Shown here: positions 23,095 to 32,466 of the stretch, piece after piece
Layout of the letters: the number at the start of each line of letters is the position of its first letter
How positions within the stretch are numbered: the stretch's first letter is position 1
From: Arthrobacter mobilis
GTDB lineage: Bacteria > Actinomycetota > Actinomycetes > Actinomycetales > Micrococcaceae
Length of the DNA stretch: 36,016 nucleotides
Direction of reading: 5' to 3'
Assembly: GCF_012395835.1 (NCBI RefSeq)
Contig: NZ_JAAZSQ010000016.1
Location: forward strand, 1-36,016
Translations under genes and position numbers: made by a program
The notes under the pieces: model-generated
Told to the model about the DNA's origin: nothing
The model's input: the letters and a program-made list of their open reading frames with translations, nothing else
Databases searched by the model: none

Positions 23095-26000
23095 TTAGGG
23101 CCCGAGCGCTGCCAGGGCGGCACGCGCGGCAGCGGCCCAGTACGACGAGTCCGCGCGCCCGGCCACGGCAAGGGCATGTTGGTAATGCCCCGCTGCCTCT
23201 TCCCGCAGGCCCATCCGCAGCGCCAGGTCGCCGGCGATCTGGGCCACCGGACCGTGCGCCACGACCGCCGTGTCGGCCCCGGCCAGTTCGTCAAGGTAGG
23301 GTTCCAGCGCACGGTAGGCCCATTCGATCCGCCTGCGGTCGTCCAGGGAAAGTCCCGTGAGTGCACGCCAGGTGCTGGTCAGGAGGTAGGACGCCTCGTA
23401 GGGCACCGGAGGAAGCTGCCCGGCTATCCTGCGGGCTGCATCAGCCTGTCCTGAAGCCATGAGCGACTGGGCGTAGACTTCGCGCCCCATGACCGGCCAT
23501 TTCGCGAAGGCGGCTTCGGCCAGTTCCAGAATTTCGTTCATCCGGCCCTGCAGCATGGCCAGACTGATCGTGGTCCCGACCACCCATGCCTGGTCCACCT
23601 CCCACAGCCGTACCTGTGCACTGAGCCTGGAAGCGGCACGGTACGCCTCCTCGGCTTCAGCGAACCGGCCGTCGACGAGGTGGCGCAGCCCCTCGTACCA
23701 GGCGGCCACGGCCAGCGGCGAAGGGAGCTGGTACTTTTCGGCCAACCGTTTCGTCTCGGCATGGTGTTCATCGGCGACCCCGAACGAACCGTGGGCGCAG
23801 GCGCACTCGGTCATCATCAAGTGCGCAATCACTTCGGTGGTAATGAGGCGGTGACGCTTGGCCAGCGCGAGGAGCTCATGGGCGAGGGAGTCCCGAAAGC
23901 CCAGCTGCCCCGGCAAATACGACTGGCGGAACAGTGCTTCGAGAGCCTTGGCGAGCAGGAGGGGCTCCTCCAGCTCCCGGGCCATGGCTGCGGCTTCGGC
24001 CGCCGCTTCGCGCCCTCGGTCCAGGCCTGACCACTCCAGCTCCAGGGCCAGGCAGGTCAGCAGTTGGCAGCGCAGGGCCGAGGTGTGGTCCGGCAGACCG
24101 TCGAGGGCGCTCTCGATCAGGTCCACAACCGGCTGGACAACCATGCCGTACTCCTGGTTGACCCACAGGCTGGGAACGTCATAGGAAGTGATGATCCGGG
24201 CGGTCAGCTCCACGTCCTCGGCGGCTGCCGGCTCATGGAGCGCTTGATCCCGGAGGTCGCGTGCCCGGGCTGCTTCCCCTCCCAGCGCGGTGGCGCGCAC
24301 CAGGCGGATCATGAGTTCCAGCCGCTCCCGCGGGCCGCAGCCGGGAACAATTGCGAGGCAGTCAAGGGCCTGCTGCCAGAGTGCTGCTGCTTCCCGGAAG
24401 GCGAACCGCGACTCGGTCCGTTCCGCGGCCCTGGAAGAATAGTCCACAGCTTTGCGTGCCAGCGCCGCTTTACCGGAGCGGGCATAGTGGTAGGCAAGGG
24501 CAGAAAGGTCTTCCGGGTGGACGGCTTCGACGGCTTGGCCTATCCGGGCGTGCAACTGGCTCTTCCTCAGATTCGAGAGGTCGGCGTTGATCGCTTCCCG
24601 GACCACGCCGTGGGCGAATCCCACACGTCCGGGCCTGGACTCAACCAGCAGGCCTGCCCGCAGGGCGGCTTCAACTGCATCAAGCCAGGCCTGATCCGGC
24701 GCATAATCGAGTGATTCCAGGACGTCGGCGTCTGTTTCCATCCCAATGACGGCCAGCGTGTTCAGGAGCAGCCGGGACTCTTCCGGCAGCTGTGCCAGCC
24801 GGTGCCTGACGATGTCGCGGATTCCCGCAGGAACCTCGGAAAGGGCCAGTTCCCCGCCATGCGCGGCCAAAAGACTGCCGATCTGGCGCACGAAGAGCAC
24901 GTTGCCGCCGGTCCACCGGTGAATCGCCGCGACGGCTTCGTCCGGGAGGGTCGGCGACGCAGTGGTCCGCAGCAACGTGGCAACCTCCGCGGAGGGCAGC
25001 CCGCCCAGTTCAAGTCTGATGTGGATGACCGGAAGAAGTTTCCGGGCAATGTTCGGCGCGTTGGACGCACCGATGGATTTTTCCCCGGTCTGCTGGATGC
25101 ACACGAAAAGGACCGGGTCTGCCGCGAGGTCGAAAACCACGCGGTTCAGGATCGACAGCGTTTCGGCGTCGGCCAAATGGATATCGTCCAGGACAATGAG
25201 CACCGGAGCGGTTGCCGCCACGTCGTGCAGGAAGGCGGCGATCCGCCGGTGCAGGCGGAATCGTGCCAGGACCGGGTCGGCGCTGCCGCCGGAGGCCTCG
25301 GCACCGGGTGCAAAGATGGATTCGAGCGGCTGGCCGAACTCGTCGGGATGGCGGTGGTGCAGCTCGTCGACCACGGCTGCCCACGGCAATCCGGCCGGTG
25401 CCCCTTCCTCGGCGTCGCACCGGCCGACGGCGACGAACCATCCCTCCGACCGCAGCCTGCCGGCCAGTTCCATGACCAGCCGCGTTTTGCCCGTTCCGGT
25501 CTGGCCCTCAACGAGGGCCAGGGACGGGACGGGGCGGCGTGCCAGCTCTGCTGCGGCCAGCAAGCGGTCCAGCTCTGCTGTCCGCCCCAGGAAGGGATCG
25601 GCATCAGGGGCGGCCGCTGATTGCCGGACCGGAGCTCTCCCTTCAACCGGCGGGAAAGCCGGCACCGGGCCGATGTCGTCCCACAGGGCAGGAGATTGCG
25701 CCAAAACGTCGGACTCGAGCCGGCGGAGCGCAGGCCCAGGTTCGACGCCAAGTTCATCGGCAAGCACCCGGCGCGCACGCCGGACGGCCGCCAGCGCATC
25801 GCCTTGCCGCTCCCCCCGGTACAGGGCCAGGACCAGCAGCTGCCAGGCCGTCTCCCGCAGCGGCGACTGGTCGAGGATGGCTTCGAGGCTTGCCACCGCC
25901 TCGGGAATCTTCCCCAAGGCCAGCGAAGCTGCGGCGTGCCGCTCCCTGGCTGCGTACCGCAATTCGTCCAGCCGTGCGATTTCGGCCGCTGCCCACGGTT

Positions 26001-26439
26001 CCCCGGCAAAATCCGCGTAGGCTGCTCCACGCCACAGTGCCAGCGCATCGCCAAGGTTCCGCCGGACAAGGTCGGCCGGAAGATGCTGGAGGTCGGCACC
26101 CAGGAATGCCTGCTCGAACTGCCACGCATCAACCTGGTCGCGGTGCAGGCGCAGCCGGTAGCCGGTGGGAACGCTGACCAGGACGGTGGCCGGGCCCCGG
26201 GCGGCCCTGGCCGGCTCCAGGAGGCGCCGGAGCCGGGACACATAGCTCTGCAGCGCCAGCAGTGCCTTGTCCGGCGGCTCGGAGCCCCACACGTCATCAA
26301 TAAGCCGGTCCGCGGATACTGCCTGCCCGCGCGCTATCAGCAACCGGGCCAGCACCGCCCGCTGGCGCCACCCGCCCAACGCTATTGCCCCGTGGCTATC
26401 GCTGGCCTTCAAAGGACCGAGAACGCCCAGCGTTAACAT
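23095..26439 (-). CDS. AfsR/SARP-type transcriptional regulator with ATPase and TPR regions
   Basis: 1114 residues. Residues 1-100 are an OmpR-type winged helix (LGVLGPLKA, GGWRQRAVLARLLIARGQAV, SYVSRLRRLLEP, PTGYRLRL). Residues 103-245 are a bacterial transcriptional activation domain with TPR-like helices ending in LADELGVEPGPALRRLE. From about 283 an AAA/STAND-type ATPase follows: DPFLGRTAELDRLL, Walker A EGQTGTGKT (311-319), Walker B VLIVLDDIH (413-421). The last 500 residues are TPR-type helical repeats. The architecture is that of large SARP/LuxR-type ATPase activators, often of secondary metabolism or stress genes. ATG 26439 starts directly at the conserved domain. The target genes are not evident; the secreted protein downstream or the desaturase operon upstream are candidates. 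Confidence 0.92.
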   Translation of the reverse strand: MLTLGVLGPLKASDSHGAIALGGWRQRAVLARLLIARGQAVSADRLIDDVWGSEPPDKALLALQSYVSRLRRLLEPARAARGPATVLVSVPTGYRLRLHRDQVDAWQFEQAFLGADLQHLPADLVRRNLGDALALWRGAAYADFAGEPWAAAEIARLDELRYAARERHAAASLALGKIPEAVASLEAILDQSPLRETAWQLLVLALYRGERQGDALAAVRRARRVLADELGVEPGPALRRLESDVLAQSPALWDDIGPVPAFPPVEGRAPVRQSAAAPDADPFLGRTAELDRLLAAAELARRPVPSLALVEGQTGTGKTRLVMELAGRLRSEGWFVAVGRCDAEEGAPAGLPWAAVVDELHHRHPDEFGQPLESIFAPGAEASGGSADPVLARFRLHRRIAAFLHDVAATAPVLIVLDDIHLADAETLSILNRVVFDLAADPVLFVCIQQTGEKSIGASNAPNIARKLLPVIHIRLELGGLPSAEVATLLRTTASPTLPDEAVAAIHRWTGGNVLFVRQIGSLLAAHGGELALSEVPAGIRDIVRHRLAQLPEESRLLLNTLAVIGMETDADVLESLDYAPDQAWLDAVEAALRAGLLVESRPGRVGFAHGVVREAINADLSNLRKSQLHARIGQAVEAVHPEDLSALAYHYARSGKAALARKAVDYSSRAAERTESRFAFREAAALWQQALDCLAIVPGCGPRERLELMIRLVRATALGGEAARARDLRDQALHEPAAAEDVELTARIITSYDVPSLWVNQEYGMVVQPVVDLIESALDGLPDHTSALRCQLLTCLALELEWSGLDRGREAAAEAAAMARELEEPLLLAKALEALFRQSYLPGQLGFRDSLAHELLALAKRHRLITTEVIAHLMMTECACAHGSFGVADEHHAETKRLAEKYQLPSPLAVAAWYEGLRHLVDGRFAEAEEAYRAASRLSAQVRLWEVDQAWVVGTTISLAMLQGRMNEILELAEAAFAKWPVMGREVYAQSLMASGQADAARRIAGQLPPVPYEASYLLTSTWRALTGLSLDDRRRIEWAYRALEPYLDELAGADTAVVAHGPVAQIAGDLALRMGLREEAAGHYQHALAVAGRADSSYWAAAARAALAALGP

Positions 26440-26474
26440 GACGACCAGAATAGACGCCCGGGCAGCGGAACCAG

Positions 26475-27698
26475 CTAAACGGCTGCCGTTTCCTTGGTCC
26501 TGGAAGCGGGACGATCCGGCAGCGCGAGCTTGAAGACCTTGGCCCAGGCGGACGCTACCTGCTTCGGCAGGGGCCCGGAGGTGTAGGGCAGCCCGTAGCG
26601 GCTGCAGATTTCACGGACCTTCGGGGCAATTTCGGCGTAGCGGCTGGACGGAAGATCCGGAAACAGGTGGTGCTCTATCTGGTGGGACAGGTTCCCGGTC
26701 ATCAGATGCATCAACTTGGAACCGGAAATATTGGCCGAACCGATCATCTGGCGCACATACCAGTCTCCGCGTGTCTCGCCGTCGACCATTTCCTCGGTGA
26801 AAGTGTCCGTGCCCTCCGGGAAGTGCCCGCAGAAAATCACCGCGTGAGCCCAGACGTTGCGCACTGCGTTGGCTGCCAGCGTCCCGTACAGAGCCTGTTT
26901 GCCGGAACCCGTCAGCAGGGCCAGGGCAGGAGTTGCCGCATAGTCCTTGGCGAACTGCCTGGCGGCCTTCCGGCCCATCGCCTTGAGGTCCTTGACGAGC
27001 GCGGCTTTGGATTTCCTGCCTTCGCGGAATTCGTCGATCTCAAGGTCGTAAACGGCGATGCCCCATTCGAACACGGGGGCCAGCAGGGCATTGTACAGCG
27101 GGTTGCCCAGATTGAACGGCTTCCACGGCTGGTCCGGGTCCATGCGCAGCAGGTTGTAGCCCACGTCGCGGTCCTTGCCCACGACGTTGGTCCAGCGGTG
27201 GTGCAGGTCGTTGTGGGTATGCTGCCAGGAGCGGGCCGGGGTGACAAAGTCCCATTCCCACGTCGTGGAATGGATATCCGGGTCCCGCATCCAATCCCAC
27301 TGGCCGTGCAGCACATTGTGCCCGATCTCCATGTTCTCCAGGATTTTCGCGACACTGAGCAATGCGGTGCCGGTCACCCATGCGGCCCTGTTCTTTCCGG
27401 CCAGGAGCGCGGCACGGCCGGTGAGTTCGAGCACGCGCTGGATCTTGATGACCCGGCGGATGTAGGCGGCGTCGGAGGCACCGCGCCTGGCGAGGACCTC
27501 GTCGCGGATGGCGTCGAGCTCGCGGCCGAGTTCGGCCACCTGCTCATCCGTCAGGTGGGCGGCGGCGCGCGGACGCACCAGCGGGCGGCCCGAGGCAGCC
27601 AGCGCCCCGGGCCGGGTCCTGACGGCTGCCTGACCGGTCTGGCAGGCTGCGGCAGCAGTTCCCGTAGTGGCCGGTGCCCGGCTGGAAGTGTTTGCCAT
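26475..27698 (-). CDS. fatty acid desaturase (membrane acyl desaturase)
   Basis: 407 residues from ATG 27698, which is preceded by GAGGAGAA; a longer frame to 27755 would overlap the upstream gene and is less likely. The three histidine boxes of membrane di-iron desaturases are present: GHNVLH at 126-131, HTHNDLHH at 160-167, and HQIEHH at 339-344, the last in the form typical of acyl desaturases. Hydrophobic segments lie near 92-118, 200-218 and 255-290. The first 45 residues are Ala/Thr/Pro-rich and probably disordered. It introduces a double bond into an acyl chain using O2 and electrons from a ferredoxin-type partner; that partner is encoded 14 bases upstream in the same operon. Regiochemistry cannot be read from the sequence. 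Confidence 0.93.
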   Translation of the reverse strand: MANTSSRAPATTGTAAAACQTGQAAVRTRPGALAASGRPLVRPRAAAHLTDEQVAELGRELDAIRDEVLARRGASDAAYIRRVIKIQRVLELTGRAALLAGKNRAAWVTGTALLSVAKILENMEIGHNVLHGQWDWMRDPDIHSTTWEWDFVTPARSWQHTHNDLHHRWTNVVGKDRDVGYNLLRMDPDQPWKPFNLGNPLYNALLAPVFEWGIAVYDLEIDEFREGRKSKAALVKDLKAMGRKAARQFAKDYAATPALALLTGSGKQALYGTLAANAVRNVWAHAVIFCGHFPEGTDTFTEEMVDGETRGDWYVRQMIGSANISGSKLMHLMTGNLSHQIEHHLFPDLPSSRYAEIAPKVREICSRYGLPYTSGPLPKQVASAWAKVFKLALPDRPASRTKETAAV

Positions 27699-27712
27699 AG
27701 GGTGGGTTCTCC

Positions 27713-28810
27713 TCAGAGGTCTAGGTTGACAGGTCCGGCTGCTGCCGACACACAAGGCTGGATCAGCTGGCCAGGTTCGTCCAGGATTTCACCGGTACGC
27801 AGGTCGCGTATCCGTCCTGCCCGAAGCGGCACCAGACAGCTGTGGCAGATACCCATCCGGCAGCCGCTGGGCATCAGGACGCCGGCATCTTCCCCGACGT
27901 CGAGCAGCGGAGTGTCGCCGTCCGCCTCCACTTCCCGGTCCGAGGCTTCGAAGGTAACCAGTCCGCCGTCCTGCCCGGCACCGGCGCCGAGGCTGGTATT
28001 GAAACGCTCGATAGTCAGGCTCCCTGGACCGGCCTGCCCCACAGCTGCCGGATCCCCGGTTTCGGAGGCCAGCGCCGCGGCAGCCCAGAGTGCCCCGGCG
28101 TCGTCGAGGAAGCCTTCGGGCCCGCAGGCGTAGGCCCCGCGTTGGCGCCAGTCAGGGCAGAGCAGGTCGAGCTCCGCGGCCGAACCAAGGTCCAGCCGGC
28201 CGCGTTCTGCGGTAAACCACTGCACCACGCGCAGGTTGGGGAACTGGTCGGCAAGCTCGCACAGTTCCTCGTGGAAGATGCTCCGTTCCGGGGAACGGCT
28301 GGAGTGGATGAGCACCACATCGGCATCCGGGCGGCGCGGCACCAGGGTGCGGATCATCGACATGACCGGGGTGATGCCGCTGCCGGCGGTGAGCATCAGC
28401 AGCGGCCGGGGCTGCTCGGGCAGGACGAATTCGCCCTGCGGGGGCGCCAGGAACAACACGTCACCGGGACGGGTGTTGCGCACCAGGTAGCCGGATACCG
28501 ATCCCACGTCGGTCACCGTGATCGCCGGGTCACGGCCGGCGGCTGCACTGAGCGAGTACGAGCGCCAGTGGCGCACACCGTCCAGCTCCACGCCGATGCG
28601 GGCCCACTGACCGGCCCGGTGGGCCTGCCAGCCCCGGCCGGGGCGGAAGTAGATGGTGGCGGAATCGGCGGTTTCGGAAACCACCCGGGTGACCACGCCG
28701 CGCAGCTGGCGGGCCGAGAATACCGGGTTGAACAGGGACAGGAAGTCCTCGGGAGCCAGGGGAGTGGTCAGAACAGATGCGGCACGTGCCAGCTTATGGT
28801 GCCAGATCAT
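27713..28810 (-). CDS. ferredoxin reductase with C-terminal 2Fe-2S domain, desaturase electron donor
   Basis: 365 residues. The FAD motif RSYSLS is at 83-88, the NAD(P)-binding stretch TAGSGITPVMSM at 141-152, and CGPEGF at 229-234. A plant-type 2Fe-2S ferredoxin domain occupies the C-terminus with ligands C317, C322, C325 and C353. The N-terminal 30 residues (LTTPLAPEDFLSLFNPVFSA) match reductases paired with acyl desaturases; in mycobacteria Rv3230c and DesA3 form such a pair. It passes electrons from NAD(P)H to the desaturase encoded 14 bases downstream. ATG 28810 lacks a strong ribosome binding site. The gene is divergent from the PucR-type regulator across 98 bases with an inverted repeat. 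Confidence 0.93.
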   Translation of the reverse strand: MIWHHKLARAASVLTTPLAPEDFLSLFNPVFSARQLRGVVTRVVSETADSATIYFRPGRGWQAHRAGQWARIGVELDGVRHWRSYSLSAAAGRDPAITVTDVGSVSGYLVRNTRPGDVLFLAPPQGEFVLPEQPRPLLMLTAGSGITPVMSMIRTLVPRRPDADVVLIHSSRSPERSIFHEELCELADQFPNLRVVQWFTAERGRLDLGSAAELDLLCPDWRQRGAYACGPEGFLDDAGALWAAAALASETGDPAAVGQAGPGSLTIERFNTSLGAGAGQDGGLVTFEASDREVEADGDTPLLDVGEDAGVLMPSGCRMGICHSCLVPLRAGRIRDLRTGEILDEPGQLIQPCVSAAAGPVNLDL

Positions 28811-28836
28811 ATGATCAAGCTTAGGACGGGCCGAGC

Positions 28837-28861
28837 CGTATTTCTCCTAGCGGAGAATACG
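28837..28861. promoter_or_regulatory. inverted repeat between desaturase operon and PucR-type gene, candidate operator
   Basis: CGTATT-T-CTCC (28837-28847) pairs with GGAGAATACG (28852-28861) across TAGC; the only asymmetry is one extra T. The core TTCTCC/GGAGAA is perfect over six pairs. It lies in the 98-base spacer of two divergent genes, the natural place for the site bound by the PucR-type protein. Confidence 0.6.
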
Positions 28862-28908
28862 ATCGGTCCGCGAGAACTATTCGGCCGAGACAACTTTGGG
28901 AAGAATGC

Positions 28909-30156
28909 ATGAAACCCGCCCCGGACAACCGGCTGGCAGCGCCACCGCATGATCCCCCGTGGCTGGCCTTGCCGCGGGAAATCGTCGACGTTCTGCGACC
29001 CATGGTGCCCGGCATCGTGGAGGCGATCATCACCATGGTTCCGCAGACCGTGCCTGCGTATGCGCGGCCGATCGAGGGACGGTTCGGGCGTGGTCTGCGC
29101 AGCGGTGTGGCGGTGGCACTGGACCGTTTCCTCCAGCTGCCGGGCACCCGGCTGCCGGCCTTATCGGAGGAAAGCCGGCAGCTGGTGGCTGGCCTGGGCA
29201 GCGGCGAATTCCGGCAGGGCCGGAGCATGGATGCCCTGCTGAGCGCCTACCGCATGGGGGCCCGGGTGACGTTCCGCGAAATGTCCAGAATTTCCCTGGA
29301 GCGGAACCTTGGCCTGAACGCGGTGGTGAACCTGGGCGAATCAATCCTCGCCTACATCGACGAACTCTCCGCCGTCAGCGCCGAGGCATACGCGTTCGAG
29401 CGCTCCGAGCGGGCCGGGGCTGTGGAGCGGCGACGTACCGAGCTGCTGGAGCTGCTGCTGCACGGCCAGGCGGACGAGGCGGCGCTGCGGCAGGCCGCTT
29501 CCATGGCGGACTGGGTGCTGCCGGCCAGGCTGGCGGTCGTGACGCTGCCGCTGGACCGTGCGGACGGCCTGCGGCTGAAGCTCGGACCGGGGGCTCTGGT
29601 GGTCGAACGCGAAACCGACGTCGTGGCACTGGTCCCGGCGCCGCGGTCCAAGCCGGCGCAGACGGCATTGGAAAAGGCGCTGCGAGGCCGGGCGGCCTCT
29701 GTCGGCCCGGCCGGCGGATGGCAGCAGGTCCCGGATTCGCTGAGGCTGGCCGTACTTGCTGCCGCGGTCCTGCCTCCCCGGGAAAAATTGGATGATCCTC
29801 CCATCTGGGCGCACGACCATCTCGGCGAGATCGTCCTGGGCACCGAGCCCACCGCCATCGCCGAACTGGCACAGCGCAGACTGGCCCCGCTCCAGCGCCT
29901 GCGCCCGGCGCAGCGCGAGAAGCTGGCAGCGACGCTGCTCTCGTGGCTGCGGCATTGGGGCCAGCGTGCCCCCATGGCTGCCGAGCTGGGTATCCACGCA
30001 CAGACGGTCGGCTACCGGGTCGCACAGCTGCGCGAACTCTTTGCCGGGGAGCTGGACGATCCGCGGGCCCGGTTCGAACTGGAACTGGTCCTGCACGCGG
30101 GGCGGTGGCAGGGGCCGGGAACCATGGCAGAGGACGGCAGTCATCCCGGTCCCTGA
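28909..30156 (+). CDS. PucR family transcriptional regulator, probable controller of the desaturase operon
   Basis: 415 residues from ATG 28909, just after GGGAAG; an ATG at 28904 is out of frame. The first 170 residues are a helical N-terminal domain with RPIEGRFGRGLRSGVAVALD and DALLSAYRMGARVTFREMSR. The middle holds a GGDEF-like, degenerate region around 200-300. The C-terminus (about 335-400) is the PucR-type helix-turn-helix: TLLSWLRHWGQRAPMAAELG, followed by IHAQTVGYRVAQLREL. PucR proteins were first described as purine catabolism activators, but members beside desaturases are likely to sense something else. Divergent from the reductase/desaturase operon with a shared operator candidate. 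Confidence 0.88.
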   Translation: MKPAPDNRLAAPPHDPPWLALPREIVDVLRPMVPGIVEAIITMVPQTVPAYARPIEGRFGRGLRSGVAVALDRFLQLPGTRLPALSEESRQLVAGLGSGEFRQGRSMDALLSAYRMGARVTFREMSRISLERNLGLNAVVNLGESILAYIDELSAVSAEAYAFERSERAGAVERRRTELLELLLHGQADEAALRQAASMADWVLPARLAVVTLPLDRADGLRLKLGPGALVVERETDVVALVPAPRSKPAQTALEKALRGRAASVGPAGGWQQVPDSLRLAVLAAAVLPPREKLDDPPIWAHDHLGEIVLGTEPTAIAELAQRRLAPLQRLRPAQREKLAATLLSWLRHWGQRAPMAAELGIHAQTVGYRVAQLRELFAGELDDPRARFELELVLHAGRWQGPGTMAEDGSHPGP

Positions 30157-30250
30157 CGATGTGCTCTTGCTGTCCGGTCACCTCAGGGTGTCGAATCGGT
30201 CATAGCAGTGTTCGGGTGCAGGTCAATGAAGACGACGCCAGGAGGAGCTC

Positions 30251-32431
30251 ATGTCGGTGAAAGGAACAGGCGGCCCGGCGAAGAACCCGGGCCGGGGCAC
30301 TACGGGCACCGGACGGGCCGATCCGGCCGCGGGGGTGGCAGCGGATCGGCCGGAACAGATCCGCAATATCGCCCTGGTCGGCCACTCGGGCGCGGGCAAG
30401 ACGCTGCTGGTGGAGGCGCTGTTGGCCGCCACCAGCGCCATTTCACGCATGGGTACGATCGCCGACGGTACGACGGTGAGTGATTCGGATCCGTCCGAGA
30501 TCCGGCAGCAGCGCTCGACGGCGCTTTCAGTGGTGCCCCTGCTGGTCGACGGCGTGAAGGTGAACCTGCTGGACACGCCAGGCTACCCGGACTTCACCGG
30601 CGAACTGCGGGCGGGACTGCGGGCAGCCGACGCGGCGCTGTTTGTGGTCTCGGCCGTCGACGGCGTCGACGCCGTGACCACCGAACTGTGGAGCGAGTGC
30701 GAGCGGGTCGGAATGCCGCGGGCCGTGGCGATCAGCCGCCTGGACCATCCGCGGGCGGATTACGACGCCGCCCTGGCCGCCTGCCGGAGGGCCTTCGGAG
30801 AGTCGGTGCTGCCGCTCTACCTTCCGCTGCACACCGGTGGTGAGGCCGCCGGACTGCTCGGGCTGCTCTCCGGAACGGTATCGGAGTACACGCCGGGGGA
30901 GTCCGGACCGGCCCGGCGGCCGGCCAGCGCGGACGAGCTGGCCGGGTCCGCGACCGCCCGGGGCGAACTGATCGAAGGAATCATCGCCGAGAGCGAAGAC
31001 GAATCACTCATGGACCGCTATCTTGGCGGCGAGGAGATTTCCCTCGACGTCCTGATCGGGGACCTGGAGACCGCCGTCGCCCGCGGATCCTTCTTCCCCG
31101 TGCTGCCCACCTCGGCAGAGACCGGTGCGGGTATGGCCGAACTGCTCGAGATGCTGGTGCGTGCCTTCCCGACCCCCCTGGAGCATGAGCTGCCGGCCGT
31201 CACGGAGATCGGCGGCCAGCCGGCCGGGCCGCTGACCTGCGATCCCGACGGGCCGCTGGTGGCAGAGGTGGTCCGCACCACCACCGATCCGTTCCTGGGC
31301 CGCGTCTGCCTGGTGCGCGTCTTCTCCGGCACCCTCCGGCCGGACCTGGCCATCCATGTATCCGGACACGGGCTGGCCGACCGGGGGCACCAGGACCATG
31401 ACAGCGACGAGCGGCTCACCCAGCTGTACTCCCCGCTGGGCTCCGCACTGCGGCCGGTGCCGTACTGCATCGCCGGGGACATCTGCGCGCTCGCCAAGCT
31501 CGGCACCGTGGAAACCGGTGACACCATCTCGGCCAAGGACCGGCCGCTGCTGATCGAGGCCTGGGAGATGCCCGAGCCCCTGATGCCGGTAGCCATCGAA
31601 GCAGCCTCGCATGGCGACGAGGACGTCCTGGCCCGGAGCCTGGGCAAGGTGGCGGCCGTGGACCCGACGCTGCGGGTGGAGCGCAATGCCGAAACCCACC
31701 AGCTGGTCCTGTGGTGCATGGGGGAAGCCCATGCCGAGGTGGTCCTGGACCGGCTGCGCGGCCAGGGCGTGAAACTGCAGACCGTCGAGGTGGTCACCCC
31801 GCTGCGGGAGACGTTCTCCACCCCCGGTGCCGGGCACGGACGGTACGTCAAACAGTCAGGGGGCCACGGCCAGTACGCCGTGTGCGACATCGAGGTCGAA
31901 CCGCTCGAACGCGGCGCCGGCTTCGAGTTCGTCGACAGGATCGTCGGCGGGGTGATCCCGGGGCCGTTCATCGCCTCGGTCGAGAAGGGTGTCCGGACCC
32001 AGATGCAGAAAGGGGTCTTCGCGGGTTTCCCGGTGGTGGACATCCGGGTGACGCTGGTCGGCGGCAAGGCCCACAGCGTCGACTCCTCCGACGCCGCCTT
32101 CCAGTCCGCCGGCGCCCTGGCGCTGCGCGAGGCGGCCGCCGCGGCGCGCATCCAGCTGCTTGAACCGGTCTCGGCGGTGACCATCGACGTTCCGGACGAG
32201 TACGTGGGTGCCGTCATGAGCGATCTGTCCGCCCGCCGCGGGCGCCTGACCGGAACGACGTCGGCCGGCGGGGAGACGACCCAGATCAGTGCCGAAGTAC
32301 CGGACACCGAACTGCTGCGGTATGCCATCGAGCTGCGCTCGCTGACTGCCGGTACCGGCCGCTTCCGCCGCAGCTACCTGCGGCACGAGCCGGTGCCCTC
32401 CAGCGCTGCCGCTGCCGCGGCGAACGCCTGA
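30251..32431 (+). CDS. fusA2: elongation factor G-like protein EF-G2
   Basis: 726 residues from ATG 30251 behind AGGAGGAG. G1 is GHSGAGKT at 44-51, and G3 is DTPGYPDF at 108-115. The G4 site, NKxD in canonical EF-G, reads SRLDH here (162-166), as I recall a similar KLDH in mycobacterial FusA2, so nucleotide selectivity may differ. Domain II, III, IV (GRYVKQSGGHGQYAV) and V follow in normal order, ending in a Ser/Ala tail. The first 35 residues are a Gly/Lys/Thr-rich extension. EF-G2 proteins are not the housekeeping translocase; in some species they lack ribosome-dependent GTPase activity and their role is unclear. Monocistronic, convergent on the broken hydrolase gene. Confidence 0.92.
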   Translation: MSVKGTGGPAKNPGRGTTGTGRADPAAGVAADRPEQIRNIALVGHSGAGKTLLVEALLAATSAISRMGTIADGTTVSDSDPSEIRQQRSTALSVVPLLVDGVKVNLLDTPGYPDFTGELRAGLRAADAALFVVSAVDGVDAVTTELWSECERVGMPRAVAISRLDHPRADYDAALAACRRAFGESVLPLYLPLHTGGEAAGLLGLLSGTVSEYTPGESGPARRPASADELAGSATARGELIEGIIAESEDESLMDRYLGGEEISLDVLIGDLETAVARGSFFPVLPTSAETGAGMAELLEMLVRAFPTPLEHELPAVTEIGGQPAGPLTCDPDGPLVAEVVRTTTDPFLGRVCLVRVFSGTLRPDLAIHVSGHGLADRGHQDHDSDERLTQLYSPLGSALRPVPYCIAGDICALAKLGTVETGDTISAKDRPLLIEAWEMPEPLMPVAIEAASHGDEDVLARSLGKVAAVDPTLRVERNAETHQLVLWCMGEAHAEVVLDRLRGQGVKLQTVEVVTPLRETFSTPGAGHGRYVKQSGGHGQYAVCDIEVEPLERGAGFEFVDRIVGGVIPGPFIASVEKGVRTQMQKGVFAGFPVVDIRVTLVGGKAHSVDSSDAAFQSAGALALREAAAAARIQLLEPVSAVTIDVPDEYVGAVMSDLSARRGRLTGTTSAGGETTQISAEVPDTELLRYAIELRSLTAGTGRFRRSYLRHEPVPSSAAAAAANA

Positions 32432-32435
32432 GCAC

Positions 32436-32447
32436 CGGACGTCCGGG
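32436..32447. terminator. palindromic hairpin between convergent genes
   Basis: CCGGACGTCCGG is a perfect 12-base palindrome directly after the EF-G2 stop codon, in the 35-base spacer to the convergent hydrolase gene. It could act as a bidirectional terminator. No T-run. Confidence 0.35.
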
Positions 32448-32466
32448 AGCCTGGAGCCCGGCAGGG

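Noticed and set aside
24962-26020. Plus-strand open frame of 352 codons inside the SARP-type regulator
   Set aside because: Antisense to a gene with wHTH, BTAD and ATPase motifs; composition typical of non-coding high-GC frames.
26667-28133. Plus-strand open frame of 488 codons over the desaturase and reductase genes
   Set aside because: Crosses two well-identified minus-strand genes and has no recognisable domain; a high-GC antisense artefact.
31018-32328. Minus-strand open frame of 436 codons inside EF-G2
   Set aside because: Ser/Arg/Pro-rich composition and full overlap with a clear EF-G2 gene.
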